A DNA stretch of 64,000 bases from Candidatus Pseudobutyricicoccus lothianensis (GTDB taxonomy: Bacteria; Bacillota; Clostridia; Oscillospirales; Butyricicoccaceae), in NCBI GenBank assembly GCA_904419295.1, contig CAJFRA010000002.1, positions 62,001 through 126,000 on the forward strand, written 5' to 3'. The translations under genes were made by a program, and so were the position numbers. The notes beneath the pieces are model-generated. The model ran no database searches, was not told the origin of the DNA, and saw only the letters and a list, made by a program, of their open reading frames with translations. Shown here piece by piece: positions 34,930 through 45,200 of this stretch; positions within the stretch are counted from its first letter, which is position 1; every line of letters begins with the position of its first letter.

Positions 34930-36879
34930 TTAGTCCTCCTCAACAATTTCCACATATTTTGTATTATTTTCCAACGGCGTCATCGTCCGGCCTCCGCCTT
35001 CGAAGAATCGGCCGAAGAACTCGATATACTGCAAACGGCTGGTATGCACGTAAGCGCTCAGCACGCTGGTGGCCAAGTTGAACGTATGGCCCACAATGGC
35101 CACCACCACAAAGATCAGAACGCCCAGAATACCGCCGCCTGCCATAGCGCCCATTTGGTTGACCACAGACCCTACCACGGCGCCCGAAAGGCTCAAGGCC
35201 ATGATGCGGGAGTAGGAGAGCAGGTCGGAGACGAACCCGGTGATGCCATAGACTTTGCCCAGGCCGCCGGTGATGCGTCCAATGCCCTTTTTGCCGTGGC
35301 CGCCCAACACCAGCATGATCGCCAAGCCGGCCACTGCGATCCACACGCCAAAGGACAGCCCCAGAACAGCCATGCCGGCCCCGGCGAACACCAGATACCA
35401 GCTGCCCGTATCCACCAGAGCATCCAGCCACTGCCCCTGCTTGATCTGCCGCCAGGCTGAAACAGCCATGCCGGTCAAGATCTGTACGGCGCCCATGGCC
35501 ATGGAGAGCATCAGCATCTTCATGGGTTCATCCAGCGGGTTGAACCACAGGGGCGGGATGGAATATTCCTTTCCCAGCACTGCCTTGGTAAACACCGGGA
35601 TGGTATCGCCCAGCCAGCCGCCTACCAGCACGCCGGCCACCATGGTGGACAGGCCGCAGTAGAAGAACAGCGTCAGCATCTGCCGCATGGTGCCCTTGGG
35701 CCGCATCAGCTTGAGGCCCAGCATGCAGATCAGCGAGATCAGTGCACCATAGACCACGTCGCCCATGATAAACCCAAAAAAGGTGATATAAAACGGCGCC
35801 ATCAGCGGATTGGGGTCCACCAAGCTGCCATACGCCGGCATGCCATACATGGCGGTAATGGCGCCAAAGGGTTCCGCTACAGCCCCATTCTCCATGGCTG
35901 TCGGCGGGTCCTCCCCTTCTTGCGGGTCTTCCAAGCTAAAGGCACAGCCGTATTTCTCCAATATGGCCTCCACCTTGGGCTGGGCTTTTTGGGGCAGCCA
36001 GCCGGTGAGCACCACCGTATCCTTGGTGCGGGCCATGCCGGAAAGCAGCCGGTCTTCCTCTGCGGCCAAGGCGTAAGCGTCGATGGCTTGCTCGATGGCG
36101 GCCCGGTCCTGCCGGTGCTGTCCGATGGATTCCGCCAACTGCTGGCGCTGGCGCTCCATGGCGTCGATATCCTGCTGTAACTTTGCGCTCCATTGGGCTG
36201 CCGTCCCCTTGGCATCTCGCATGGCAAAAGGCGAAAAGCCTTGCTGCTTGATCGCCGCCAACGCCTCTTCCTTGCAGCTGTCATGGGCCAGCAATGTCAC
36301 ATAATGCTGTTCGCTGTCGCTCGAAACTTCCTCCAGCTGGCTGGCCGGCGCCTGTTCCTCCAGGGTGGCTTCCAGCTGGCGCAAGTCCGCTGCCGCCGGC
36401 AGAACGCCTTGGTAATAGGTCACAGGGCCCTCGTGTACGTAGTCCAGCGGCACGTCCAGGTCTTTCCACGGCCCCAACTGGATCCTGGCAGCCTCCAGAC
36501 GGCTCTGTTCCGCTGCCAGCCGGTTCATCTCTTGCACGGCCCCATTGATCTGCTGGGCTGCCTGCACCGCTTGGTGCAGCACTTGCTCATCATAGAATTG
36601 GCCCTGGGTCATTTGGGGCTTCGCCGCGAACAAAGGCCGTTTTTCCGGCGGTGCATACTGATCCAAGGTCTGCAGGGCCTGCGTCAAGGCCGCCCAATTC
36701 TCCTGGGCCCCCGTATCTTCCGCTACAGTTTGGGGCAGTGCTTCCTCCCCGGCAAAATCCGAAGATTCCGCGGCTGTCTCCACCTCGACACAGCCCAACC
36801 TGCGCAGCTGGCGCAGCAGGGCTCTTCTCTGGCTCTGGAGCGCCACCGCCCGCAGGCGCTTCATCTCAATTAGCGCCAT
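34930..36879 (-). CDS. ntpI: V-type ATP synthase subunit I
   Basis: Subunit I is the stator (a-subunit) with a long cytoplasmic arm and about seven to eight C-terminal membrane helices. The 649-aa protein starts MALIEMKRLRAVALQSQRRA. The conserved SYSRIMALSLSGAVVG carries the essential arginine of the ion path. The start at 36877-36879 overlaps the G/H gene end by 10 nt; an upstream ATG at 36960 lies inside that gene and is not used. Confidence 0.95.
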   Translation of the reverse strand: MALIEMKRLRAVALQSQRRALLRQLRRLGCVEVETAAESSDFAGEEALPQTVAEDTGAQENWAALTQALQTLDQYAPPEKRPLFAAKPQMTQGQFYDEQVLHQAVQAAQQINGAVQEMNRLAAEQSRLEAARIQLGPWKDLDVPLDYVHEGPVTYYQGVLPAAADLRQLEATLEEQAPASQLEEVSSDSEQHYVTLLAHDSCKEEALAAIKQQGFSPFAMRDAKGTAAQWSAKLQQDIDAMERQRQQLAESIGQHRQDRAAIEQAIDAYALAAEEDRLLSGMARTKDTVVLTGWLPQKAQPKVEAILEKYGCAFSLEDPQEGEDPPTAMENGAVAEPFGAITAMYGMPAYGSLVDPNPLMAPFYITFFGFIMGDVVYGALISLICMLGLKLMRPKGTMRQMLTLFFYCGLSTMVAGVLVGGWLGDTIPVFTKAVLGKEYSIPPLWFNPLDEPMKMLMLSMAMGAVQILTGMAVSAWRQIKQGQWLDALVDTGSWYLVFAGAGMAVLGLSFGVWIAVAGLAIMLVLGGHGKKGIGRITGGLGKVYGITGFVSDLLSYSRIMALSLSGAVVGSVVNQMGAMAGGGILGVLIFVVVAIVGHTFNLATSVLSAYVHTSRLQYIEFFGRFFEGGGRTMTPLENNTKYVEIVEED

Positions 36880-37202
36880 TCGCCACTCACGACCCTTCTC
36901 ATGATGAATTCCACCGCTTCCTCCATTTTGCCCGCGGCCTGCCGGCGGATGGCCTCGCAAGCCTCAGCCGTCTCATCGCGGATGGCGCGGCCTTCTTCCT
37001 CGCTTTGGGCCTGGGCTTGGGCCAACAGGTCCTGGGTCTGCCGCTTGGCCTGCTGCCGTGCCTGCTCCCGGCGCTGCACAGCGGCCTGATCCGCCTCCTC
37101 CAGGCGTTTGCGGGCTTCCGCTTTGGCGTCCTCCACGATTTTTTCCGCCTGTTGTTCCGCTGCGGCAACTTGCTCGATTGCCTGCATGGACAAATCTCTC
37201 AC
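36870..37202 (-). CDS. V-type ATP synthase subunit G/H (peripheral stalk)
   Basis: A 110-aa, highly charged coiled-coil protein (EQQAEKIVEDAKAEARKRLEE...), matching the small peripheral-stalk subunit that pairs with E. The GTG start at 37202 has AAGGA 6 nt upstream; an ATG at 37187 (MQAIEQVAAAEQQ) is an alternative with a poorer RBS. First gene of the operon. Confidence 0.85.
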   Translation of the reverse strand: MRDLSMQAIEQVAAAEQQAEKIVEDAKAEARKRLEEADQAAVQRREQARQQAKRQTQDLLAQAQAQSEEEGRAIRDETAEACEAIRRQAAGKMEEAVEFIMRRVVSGEWR

Positions 37203-37289
37203 CCTCTTTCCTTTCGCTGCGGCCATGCCCCGCCGGTTGGCAGGGCATAGTTCCATTTCCGGTTTGCTCCGTAAATCCGCTTTACTATT

Positions 37290-37318
37290 AGTATACCATC
37301 AAAATTTCAGGCCGTCTA
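37290..37318 (-). promoter_or_regulatory. Promoter of the V-ATPase operon
   Basis: On the minus strand TAGACG (37313-37318) and TATACT (37290-37295), spacer 17 nt, with an extended -10 (TGG). The leader to the first start codon is about 80 nt. Confidence 0.58.
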
Positions 37319-37378
37319 TGCCTTGGATCGCTTATGTTATTTTTTTAACGTTCCGCCTTTTTTTCAAAAGTAAAGGAT

Positions 37379-38851
37379 CTAATCGCCTTGCCGGTTTCTT
37401 CGCGCTTGGCGCAGCATCTCGATCTCCGGCTTCATCTCACCGGAGAGCAGCAGACAGGCCACATAGACAAGGCCGCCGGTGCACACGCCGGCTACGGTCT
37501 TGATCACCGAGACGCCGCCCCCCTCCAGGGGCAGGTACGTACAGACCAAGTAGGCGCACACGGCGCAGGCGGCGGCGCTGCAAAAGATCCGCGCCGTGCT
37601 TTTCCCATCGGGGCGGAAACGGAACGTGCCCCGCATCCCCACCACCACAATGAGAAAATAGGCCAAAAAAGCGATGAGTGTGCCCCAGGCGGCGCCTTGG
37701 ATGCCCATGAGATACGTCAGGGCAAAGGTGGCTGCGATCTTGATGGCTGCCGCCGTCAGGCTGAAGCCCAGCACCGGCCGGGTGTTTTTGGTGAGCTCAA
37801 AGCCTTTGATGGCATATTCGGTCAGATCCATGAAAAAATAGGCGATGGCGGCAATGCCGATGATATTCGCCCCCGGCCAGTAGGTCTCTTCAAACATGAA
37901 GTGGGCCAGCGGCTGGCACACGGCAAACAGCCCCAGGGCAGCGGGCATGGCGATGAGGAAATAGAGCCGGGTGCCCTGGGCCAACAGTTTTTCCGCCGCT
38001 GCCTTGCCGTCGGCGGCGTAGCTGGCGATCAGCGATGGGTATGTGGCCCGTACCACGGCTGCGGCGATCATGCCGAAAATACCGGAACTGACGGTAAAAT
38101 TGGTCATGTACACAGCGGCTTGGGCGTCGCCTTTCATAAAAGTGACGATGTACCGGTCCACCATGCTCAGCAGGCCTGTGCCGATGCTCATCCCGATGAG
38201 GGGCACGCCGAAAGCCAGCAGGCTGGACAGCAGCTGCCGGTCGAAATGCCGCCTGCGTGTGTTGCGCACCACATGGAGCACTGCCATGGCAACGGAAGAG
38301 GCCACCAGATCGCTGATCACCGCGGCAAATACGGCGGGGTATGGGGTGTCTCCCCCCCGAAGGCCCACCAGCAGAGCGGCGCAGAGGATCTTGCCTGCCA
38401 CATCCAGCAGCGAGACGCCGATGCTCACCAAAATGTGATCCGTCTGGATCAGCAGTCCATTCATGATGGTGAACAGAGAATAGGTGGTGAGCATCATGGA
38501 GCCGGCAAAAAACAGCAAATTCCCTGTCAGGCGCCAGATCAGGGCGCCCAAAGCCAGCACCACACACGTGATGACGCCGAAGGCCAGCATAAAGGTGGAA
38601 TAGAACTTCTTTTCCCCCTCCGGGCTCCGGTATTCCGAGACAAAACGGGCCGATGCATTGTACAGCCATGCCGCCGATACGAGGAACAAGGCCAACACGG
38701 TGGTATTGGTGATCTGATACTGGCCGTTGACCACGGGCGGGAACATCCGGGTGTACAGCGCCGACATCACCAGCAGCAACACGCCCTCCAGTGCCTTGGC
38801 CGGCATCAAGATCAGGGCGTTGCGCGTCATTTTTTTCGTTTCTCCTGCCAA
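37379..38851 (-). CDS. Oligosaccharide flippase family protein
   Basis: A 490-aa, 14-helix protein of the MATE/Wzx flippase superfamily, which moves lipid-linked sugars across the membrane. It begins MAGETKKMTRNALILMPAKA and is rich in hydrophobic segments throughout; the C-terminus is short and basic. Its divergence from a glycosyltransferase-pyruvyltransferase gene suggests that it exports the same wall polymer. The start is TTG (38849-38851) with AGGAGG 7 nt upstream. Confidence 0.88.
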   Translation of the reverse strand: MAGETKKMTRNALILMPAKALEGVLLLVMSALYTRMFPPVVNGQYQITNTTVLALFLVSAAWLYNASARFVSEYRSPEGEKKFYSTFMLAFGVITCVVLALGALIWRLTGNLLFFAGSMMLTTYSLFTIMNGLLIQTDHILVSIGVSLLDVAGKILCAALLVGLRGGDTPYPAVFAAVISDLVASSVAMAVLHVVRNTRRRHFDRQLLSSLLAFGVPLIGMSIGTGLLSMVDRYIVTFMKGDAQAAVYMTNFTVSSGIFGMIAAAVVRATYPSLIASYAADGKAAAEKLLAQGTRLYFLIAMPAALGLFAVCQPLAHFMFEETYWPGANIIGIAAIAYFFMDLTEYAIKGFELTKNTRPVLGFSLTAAAIKIAATFALTYLMGIQGAAWGTLIAFLAYFLIVVVGMRGTFRFRPDGKSTARIFCSAAACAVCAYLVCTYLPLEGGGVSVIKTVAGVCTGGLVYVACLLLSGEMKPEIEMLRQARRNRQGD

Positions 38852-38888
38852 ATCCTTACCTCCTGGTCATCCTGGCAGCAGGGGCGTA

Positions 38889-38917
38889 TTGACCCGCTTG
38901 GGCGGATACTATATAAT
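38889..38917 (+). promoter_or_regulatory. Strong promoter of the glycosyltransferase-CsaB fusion
   Basis: TTGACC (38889-38894) and a perfect TATAAT (38912-38917) with a 17-nt spacer. The predicted leader is about 145 nt and contains the structured element at 38941-39007. Confidence 0.75.
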
Positions 38918-38936
38918 AAACCTGCTGCAATCGCAA
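38908..38936 (-). promoter_or_regulatory. Overlapping opposite-strand promoter of the flippase gene
   Basis: On the minus strand TTGCGA (38931-38936) and TATAGT (38908-38913) with a 17-nt spacer. Its -10 shares two base pairs with the plus-strand -10, so both promoters could not be occupied at once. Confidence 0.45.
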
Positions 38937-38940
38937 AAAA

Positions 38941-39007
38941 GCCCCGCAGGCCAAGGCCACCTCTCCCGGCACAGTGCCGGCGCAGCCCATATCTTTTGAG
39001 GCGGGGC
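38941..39007. other. Structured element between flippase and glycosyltransferase genes
   Basis: Outer arms GCCCCGC (38941-38947) and GCGGGGC (39001-39007) enclose a perfect inner stem CCGGCAC-A-GTGCCGG (38966-38980). On the minus strand a T6 run follows directly, giving the form of a terminator or attenuator. A minus-strand TATAAT at 39022-39027 would start a transcript just before it. On the plus strand it lies in the leader of the fusion gene. No known RNA family was recognised. Confidence 0.5.
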
Positions 39008-39068
39008 ATCGCATAAACGTTATTATACACCAAAGAAAGGTCCACTTCTACGTCTTTGGGGAGGAATT

Positions 39069-41306
39069 ATGAAAATATTGCACATCGCCGGCGGCGGCGA
39101 CCGGGGCGGTGCCAAGACCCATATTTTGGCCCTTTGTTCCCGCTTGAAAGAAGAACACCAGCTCAAACTGCTCAGCATGCGCAAAGGCGAATTTGCCGAC
39201 GATGCCCGCAAATTGGGCATCGACACCATGGAGATCCAGTCGGGCCTGCTGCTGCGGGATTTCCGCATTGCCAAAAACGCTGTGCGGGAATTCGCGCCGG
39301 ATATCGTCCACTGCCATGGCGCCAAGGCCAATACGGTGGGCGTTTACCTGAAAATGACCCTGGGCTGCACGGTCATCACCACGGTGCACAGCGACTACCG
39401 CCTGGATTACATGCACTCTTTCCTGCGGCGGCAGACCTTTGGGCGGGTCAATTCCGCAGCCCTGCGCTTGGTGGATTACCATGTCACCGTTTCCGACAAC
39501 TTTAAAAAGATGCTGATCCAGCGGGGGTTCTGCCCCAACAACATCCTGACCATTTACAACGGCCTGGATTTTTCCACCCCCACGCCGGATTTCGACCGGG
39601 CAGAATACCTGCGGCAGTGCGGTCTGGATTACGAGGAAGGGGACGTGGTGCTGGGCATCGCCGCCCGGCTGACGCCGGTGAAAGACATCCCCACCTTGCT
39701 GCGGGCCTTTGCCAAGGCCCATGGCCGGGAACCCCGCCTCAAGCTGTTGATCGGCGGCGACGGCGAAGATATGGAAAAACTGATGAACCTGGCAAAAGAG
39801 CTGGGCGTGGAACAGCAGGCCTGCTTTTGTGGCTGGGTGACGGACATCGGCAAGTTTTTCAAGGCCTGCGACATCGATGTGTTGTGTTCTATCTCCGAAT
39901 CCTTCCCCTATTCCATTTTGGAAGGTGTCAAAGAACATTGCGCCGTCATCACCTCTGACGTGGGCGGCATGCAAAAGCTGATCGACCACGGGCAGAACGG
40001 GTTTATTTTTCAGCCCGGCGATGTGGAGACCTTTGCCGACTACATGGTGCGGCTGGCCAGTGACGACGCGCTGCGCCACTCCTTTGCGGAAAAACTGCTG
40101 GAAAAGGCGTCCCGCATCTATTCGCTGGAGGGAATGGCTGCCCGGCAAAGCGAGATCTACCGGACCATCGCCGCCCGCCAGGCCCGGGGCAAGCGCAATG
40201 GCGTTGTGATCTGCGGCGCCTATGGCCGGGGCAATTCGGGCGACGAGGCCATCTTAGACGCCATCATCACCACCATGCGGCAGCTGGACCCTCTGTCGCC
40301 CCTGACAGTGATGACCCGCAAGCCCCTGGAGACCAAGCTGCTCCACGAGGTGGATGCCGTCTACACCTTCAACGCTTTGAAATTCCGCCGGGCCATGCGC
40401 CATGCCCGCCTGTTCATCAACGGCGGCGGCAGCTTGATCCAGGATGTGACCAGCAGCCGCAGCCTCTATTTCTACCTGTACACCATCCACGCCGCCCGCC
40501 GGCTGGGGTGCAAAGTGCAAATGTACGGCTGTGGGGTCGGCCATGTGGGCGCCCCATCCAACCGGCGGTTGGCCGGCCGGGTGCTCAACCGCAGCGTGGA
40601 CATCATCACGCTGCGGGATACCATCTCCCAACAGGAGCTGCTGGAGATGAACGTGACGAAGCCCCAGGTGCGGCTGGCAGCAGACCCGGCCCTTTCCCTG
40701 GCCCCGGCCTCCGACGAGGCAGCCTGCCGCTTTTTGGAAAAGCAAGGGGTGCCGGCCGATGGCAACTACATCTGCTTTGCCCTGCGCCCTTGGGGCGATT
40801 TCCACGATTTCGGCGTGTTTGCCCAGGCGGCGGAATACGCCTACCGGCAATACGGCCTGACCGCCGTGTTCCTTCCCATCGAAGTGCCCCGGGATATGAC
40901 AGCCTGCCGCCAGACCGTCTCCAAGCTGCAGACGCCCCACTATGTGATCAGCGAAGCGCCGGAAGACGTGTGTCTGACCATGGCCCTGCTGCGCCGGATG
41001 AAATTGGTGTGCGGCATGCGCCTGCATTCCATCGTGTTTTCCGCTGCCGCCTGTGTGCCCTTCTTCGCCGTCTCATACGACATCAAGGTCTCCGGCTTTA
41101 TGAAGTACATCGGCCTTTCCCAGCACTGCTGCGGGCTGGAGGAAGTATCGGCCCCATGGCTGTGCCGTCAGATCGACGAGTTGGTCAAAGCGCCGGACCC
41201 CCAGCAGGCGCAGGCCATCCGGCAGCGGCTGGTGGAAAGCGAAGCGGAAAACAGCCGTGCCGCAGCGGAATTGCTGGGGTTGGCTCAACCGCCTGCCGCC
41301 GACTGA
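39069..41306 (+). CDS. csaB: Glycosyltransferase family 4 – polysaccharide pyruvyl transferase (CsaB) fusion
   Basis: A 745-aa two-domain protein. Residues 1-375 form a GT-B glycosyltransferase: IAGGGDRGGAKTHIL at the N-terminus, ARLTPVKDIPTLLRAFA and SISESFPYSILEGVKEHCAV (GT4 nucleotide-sugar site). Residues about 380-735 are a polysaccharide pyruvyl transferase (CsaB): GAYGRGNSGDEAILDAI, NGGGSLIQDVTSSRSLYFYL and CGMRLHSIVFSAA. CsaB adds pyruvate ketals to secondary cell-wall polymer, the ligand of SLH domains. Both SLH proteins in this window are logical clients. RBS GGGGAGG precedes the ATG. The gene stands alone between its promoter and a terminator. Confidence 0.92.
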   Translation: MKILHIAGGGDRGGAKTHILALCSRLKEEHQLKLLSMRKGEFADDARKLGIDTMEIQSGLLLRDFRIAKNAVREFAPDIVHCHGAKANTVGVYLKMTLGCTVITTVHSDYRLDYMHSFLRRQTFGRVNSAALRLVDYHVTVSDNFKKMLIQRGFCPNNILTIYNGLDFSTPTPDFDRAEYLRQCGLDYEEGDVVLGIAARLTPVKDIPTLLRAFAKAHGREPRLKLLIGGDGEDMEKLMNLAKELGVEQQACFCGWVTDIGKFFKACDIDVLCSISESFPYSILEGVKEHCAVITSDVGGMQKLIDHGQNGFIFQPGDVETFADYMVRLASDDALRHSFAEKLLEKASRIYSLEGMAARQSEIYRTIAARQARGKRNGVVICGAYGRGNSGDEAILDAIITTMRQLDPLSPLTVMTRKPLETKLLHEVDAVYTFNALKFRRAMRHARLFINGGGSLIQDVTSSRSLYFYLYTIHAARRLGCKVQMYGCGVGHVGAPSNRRLAGRVLNRSVDIITLRDTISQQELLEMNVTKPQVRLAADPALSLAPASDEAACRFLEKQGVPADGNYICFALRPWGDFHDFGVFAQAAEYAYRQYGLTAVFLPIEVPRDMTACRQTVSKLQTPHYVISEAPEDVCLTMALLRRMKLVCGMRLHSIVFSAAACVPFFAVSYDIKVSGFMKYIGLSQHCCGLEEVSAPWLCRQIDELVKAPDPQQAQAIRQRLVESEAENSRAAAELLGLAQPPAAD

Positions 41307-41387
41307 GCGGGCCGGCAGCAGGCTGGGCAGGAAGCAGGCAAAGTATCTTCCCGCTGCACCACAGAGCGTCAAATGATGAACCGTACC

Positions 41388-41412
41388 AAGGCCGGCTTTG
41401 CCGGCCTTTTTT
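41388..41412 (+). terminator. Terminator of the glycosyltransferase-CsaB gene
   Basis: AAGGCCGGC-TTT-GCCGGCCTT followed by TTTT. Confidence 0.92.
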
Positions 41413-41447
41413 CTATCCGGCCAACCACATTGCCTTTTGGAGACCCC

Positions 41448-41476
41448 TTGCGGCATTTCCCCGTTGGCGTTACAAT
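41448..41476 (+). promoter_or_regulatory. Promoter of the ABC transporter pair
   Basis: TTGCGG (41448-41453) and TACAAT (41471-41476) with a 17-nt spacer, 87 nt before the ATPase start codon. Confidence 0.58.
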
Positions 41477-41562
41477 AAATACAGTCAAAAAAGCCATTTT
41501 TGTCTCCCGCCGCCGGTTTAGGCCGGGCCATTGGGAGAAATGCCTGGGAAAGGAGGAGGTCT

Positions 41563-42267
41563 ATGGCCGGATTTGTGGTGCTGGAAAACGTGGTAAAGCG
41601 GTACCAAATGGGCGAGATCACCATCACCGCAGTGGATGGCGTCAGTTTTTCCATAGAAAAAGGGGAGTTTTGCATCGTGCTGGGCCAAAGCGGCGCAGGC
41701 AAGACCACGGTGCTCAATTTATTGGGCGGCATGGATTCCTGCGACGAAGGATCCATTTTGGTGGACGGCGTGGACGTGGCCCAGTTCACCCCCCGCCAGC
41801 TGACGGGCTACCGCCGCAATGACATCGGCTTTGTGTTCCAGTTCTACAACTTGATGCAAAACCTGACCGCCAAAGAGAATGTGGAGCTGGCTGCCCAGAT
41901 CTGCCGCCATCCGCTGGATGCCGCCACGGTGCTGACCCAGGTGGGCCTGGCAGACCGGATGGACAACTTCCCGGCCCAGCTCTCCGGCGGCGAGCAGCAG
42001 CGCGTCTCCATTGCCCGGGCCCTTGCCAAAAACCCAAAGCTCCTTTTGTGCGATGAGCCCACCGGCGCGCTGGACGACCAAACGGGACGGAGCATCCTGG
42101 CCCTGTTGCAGCAGACCTGCCGCAGCCAGGGGATGACGGTCATCGTCATCACCCACAACCAGGCCATCGCCCCCATGGCCGACCAGGTGATCCACATGAG
42201 GAGCGGCCGTGTGACACAGATCGTACGCAACGAACACCCCACCCCGGTGGAACAGATCGAGTGGTAG
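41563..42267 (+). CDS. ABC transporter ATP-binding protein (MacB/LolD type)
   Basis: A 234-aa ATPase. Walker A is GQSGAGKTT, the Q-loop is FVFQFYNL, the signature is LSGGEQQR, Walker B is LLLCDEPTGALD, and the switch His is in VITHN. This is the type that pairs with FtsX-like (MacB-type) permeases, and such a permease starts 4 nt after its stop. The ATG at 41563 has AAAGGAGG upstream; an in-frame start at 41500 lacks one. Confidence 0.94.
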   Translation: MAGFVVLENVVKRYQMGEITITAVDGVSFSIEKGEFCIVLGQSGAGKTTVLNLLGGMDSCDEGSILVDGVDVAQFTPRQLTGYRRNDIGFVFQFYNLMQNLTAKENVELAAQICRHPLDAATVLTQVGLADRMDNFPAQLSGGEQQRVSIARALAKNPKLLLCDEPTGALDDQTGRSILALLQQTCRSQGMTVIVITHNQAIAPMADQVIHMRSGRVTQIVRNEHPTPVEQIEW

Positions 42268-42270
42268 CCT

Positions 42271-45200
42271 ATGAAACAATACCGCACATTGATCCACGAC
42301 ATCTTTGCCGAGATCCGCAAAAGCCGCAGCCGGTTTCTCTCCATTCTGTGCATCGTTTTTTTGGGCGTCGGTTTTTTCTCCGGCGTCAAATCCACTTGCC
42401 CCGATATGAAAGAAACGGCCCAGCAATATTTTGAAGACCAAAACCTGATGGATTTTCAGCTGAAATCCACCATGGGTTTTACCGAAGGGGATATCGACAC
42501 TCTGCGCGACCAACCCGGCGTGGAAGCAGTGGCCCCAGCCTACTCGCTGGATGCCTTTGTCCAGGTGGACGAAAGCACTTCTTTGCTGGTGCGGGCCCTC
42601 TCTTATGAACTGGGCAGCGAAGACGACCCGGATGCCCTGAACCAGCCAGTGCTCAAAGAGGGGCGCTGGCCGGAAAAAGAAGACGAATGCCTGGTGGAGC
42701 ACGGCATTTACGCCGGGGAACGGTTCCAGGTGGGCAGCCAGATCACCCTGTTTTTGGAGGAAGGGGACTTGAGCGACGCCCTTTCTGTCAAAACTTTCAC
42801 TGTGGTGGGCGTGGTGGAATCCCCCCTTTACATCAATTTTGAGCGGGGCAGCAGCACGCTGGGCAACGGCTCGGTGCGCAGCTTCCTCTATCTGCCTGCC
42901 GATGCCTTTGCCTATGAAGCCTATACCGATGTGTACCTGACTTATCAAAAGGCCCGTGGGATGGATTTTTACGACGACGCCTATCAGGAATGGGCCGACC
43001 AGCAGGCAGACCGGCTGGCCCGGCTGGCCACCCAGCGGGAAAAGACCCGCCACGACGAGATCTACGAGCAGGCCAAAGCCCAGATCGACCAAGCCCAGCA
43101 GGAGCTGGACGAAGGGCAGGCCGCGTATGAAGCGGGCAAACAGGAATACGAAGAGGGCATCGCCCAAGGGGAGCAGCAGCTGGAGCAGGCCAAGGCCCAG
43201 ATCGACAGCGGGCGCAGCCAGCTGGAATGGCAGCAAGAGCAGCTGTCCCAGGGCTCCAGCCAATATCAGTCCTATCAACAGCAGCTGCAGCAGCAATCCG
43301 CCATTTTGGAGCAGGCGCAAGCAGCCTATGAAGCGGGCCTGCACCAGCTGGAAAACCTGCAGCAGGCCTTTGAGTCGGCCCGGCAGCTGCTGGAATCCTA
43401 CCGGGGGCAGTCCCTGCCTGCCGATTCCATTTGGCCCGCTGAAGTGGAGTATGCCATCGAATCTTCCGCCCTGCTGAGCAGCCTTGTGGACAACAGCGAC
43501 CTGCCCGCGCTGCTGCGGGAATACGTCAGCGCTGCGGAACAGGCCAAAGATTCCCTGTATGAACAGCTGGACAGCCTGCTTGCCCAGGCGTCGGCTGCCC
43601 TGGAGCAACAGCGTGCCGCCCTGGAGCAGAGCGGGGATTTTCTGACCCAGACCCGGCAGCAGCTGGAAGACGGCCTCCGCCAGCTGGAGCAGCAGGGCTC
43701 CACCATGGAGCAGGGCCAGGCCCGGCTGGCGGAAGCCCGGCAGCAGCTGGAGGATGCCCAGGCCGAATACGACGAAGGCGTCCGGCAGCTGGAAGAACAG
43801 CGCATCCAGGGCCAGCAGGAGCTGGACGATGCGGCGGCCCAGCTGGAAGAGGCCCGGGCCGAACTGTTGCAGGCCCGCCACGACCTGAACGATCTGGGTT
43901 CGCCCGAATGGTATATCTTCGACCGGACGAACAACCCGGGCTATTCCTCCTTTTGCGACGATGCCGAGCGGGTGGACCGGGTGGCCGCGGTCTTCCCTGT
44001 ATTTTTCATCTTGGTGGCGGCCCTGGTCTGCCTGACCACCATGACCCGCATGGTGGAAGAGCAGCGGACCCAGATCGGCACGCTCAAAGCACTGGGCTAT
44101 GGCACCGGGGCTGCCACGGCCAAATATCTGGTCTACGCCCTTTCTGCCAGCTTGCTGGGCAGCCTGTTGGGCCTGGCCGTCGGCTTTACCCTGTTCCCCA
44201 CCGTCATATTCAACGCCTACCGCATCATGTACATCATGCCCTCCTGCCTGACCCCCTGGCGCTGGGGCTATGCCTTGGGTTGCACGGCGGTGGCCATGGC
44301 CTGTACCGGCCTTTCCGCCTGGGCTGCCTGCCGCCGGGAACTGACCGCCACCCCCGCTCAGCTGATGCGGCCCCGCCCGCCCAAAACGGGCAAGCGGGTC
44401 CTGCTGGAGCGGGTGCACTTTTTGTGGAACCGGCTGAGCTTTTTGCAAAAAGTCACGCTGCGCAACTTGTTCCGCTACAAAAAACGCATCGCCATGACGG
44501 TGGTGGGCATCGCCGGCTGCACTGCTCTGATGATGGCGGGGTTTGGCCTCCAATATGCCATCTCCTCCATAGTAGACCTGCAATATTCGGCCATCTTCCA
44601 CTATGACGCCATGGCCTTTTACGACAGCGACATCACGGCGGATGAGCAAGAGGAGATCCGGCAGCAGCTGACTGACGACATCTATGTGGACCGCTCCATG
44701 CGGGTGATGCAGAACACGATGGAGATCACCGCAGGTTCTTCCCGCAAAGAGATCTACCTGTTCGTGCCCGAAGAGCCGGAGCAATTGGACCCCTTTGTCA
44801 CCCTGCGGGAGCGGGAAAGCGGACAGGCCCTCTCCCTGCCTGAAGAAGGGATGATCCTGACGGAAAAAATGGCCCGCCTGCTGGATGTGGAAACAGGCGA
44901 TACCGTCACTTTGCAGCAGGAGGGGACGGACGGGCAGGAATTGGAGATCGTGGCTATCACGGAAAACTACACCGAAAACTTCGCCTATGTTTCTCCCCGG
45001 CAATATGAGGCTTCCTGGGAACAGGAGGCCCCCTACAATTCCTTTCTCATCTGCCTGGATGACCCAGAGAGCCAAGATCATGTGGCCTCTGACCTGCTGG
45101 AAAACAACAATGTGCTCTCTGTTTCCTTCAGCGCCGATTCCGGCCAGCAATTCCGGGATATCGTGGGCAGTTTGACCTACATCGTGCTGGTCATCATCGT

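Noticed and set aside
38935..39015. Small SRP RNA or other known structured RNA
   Set aside because: The conserved SRP tetraloop and asymmetric loop sequence are missing, and no other family consensus fits.
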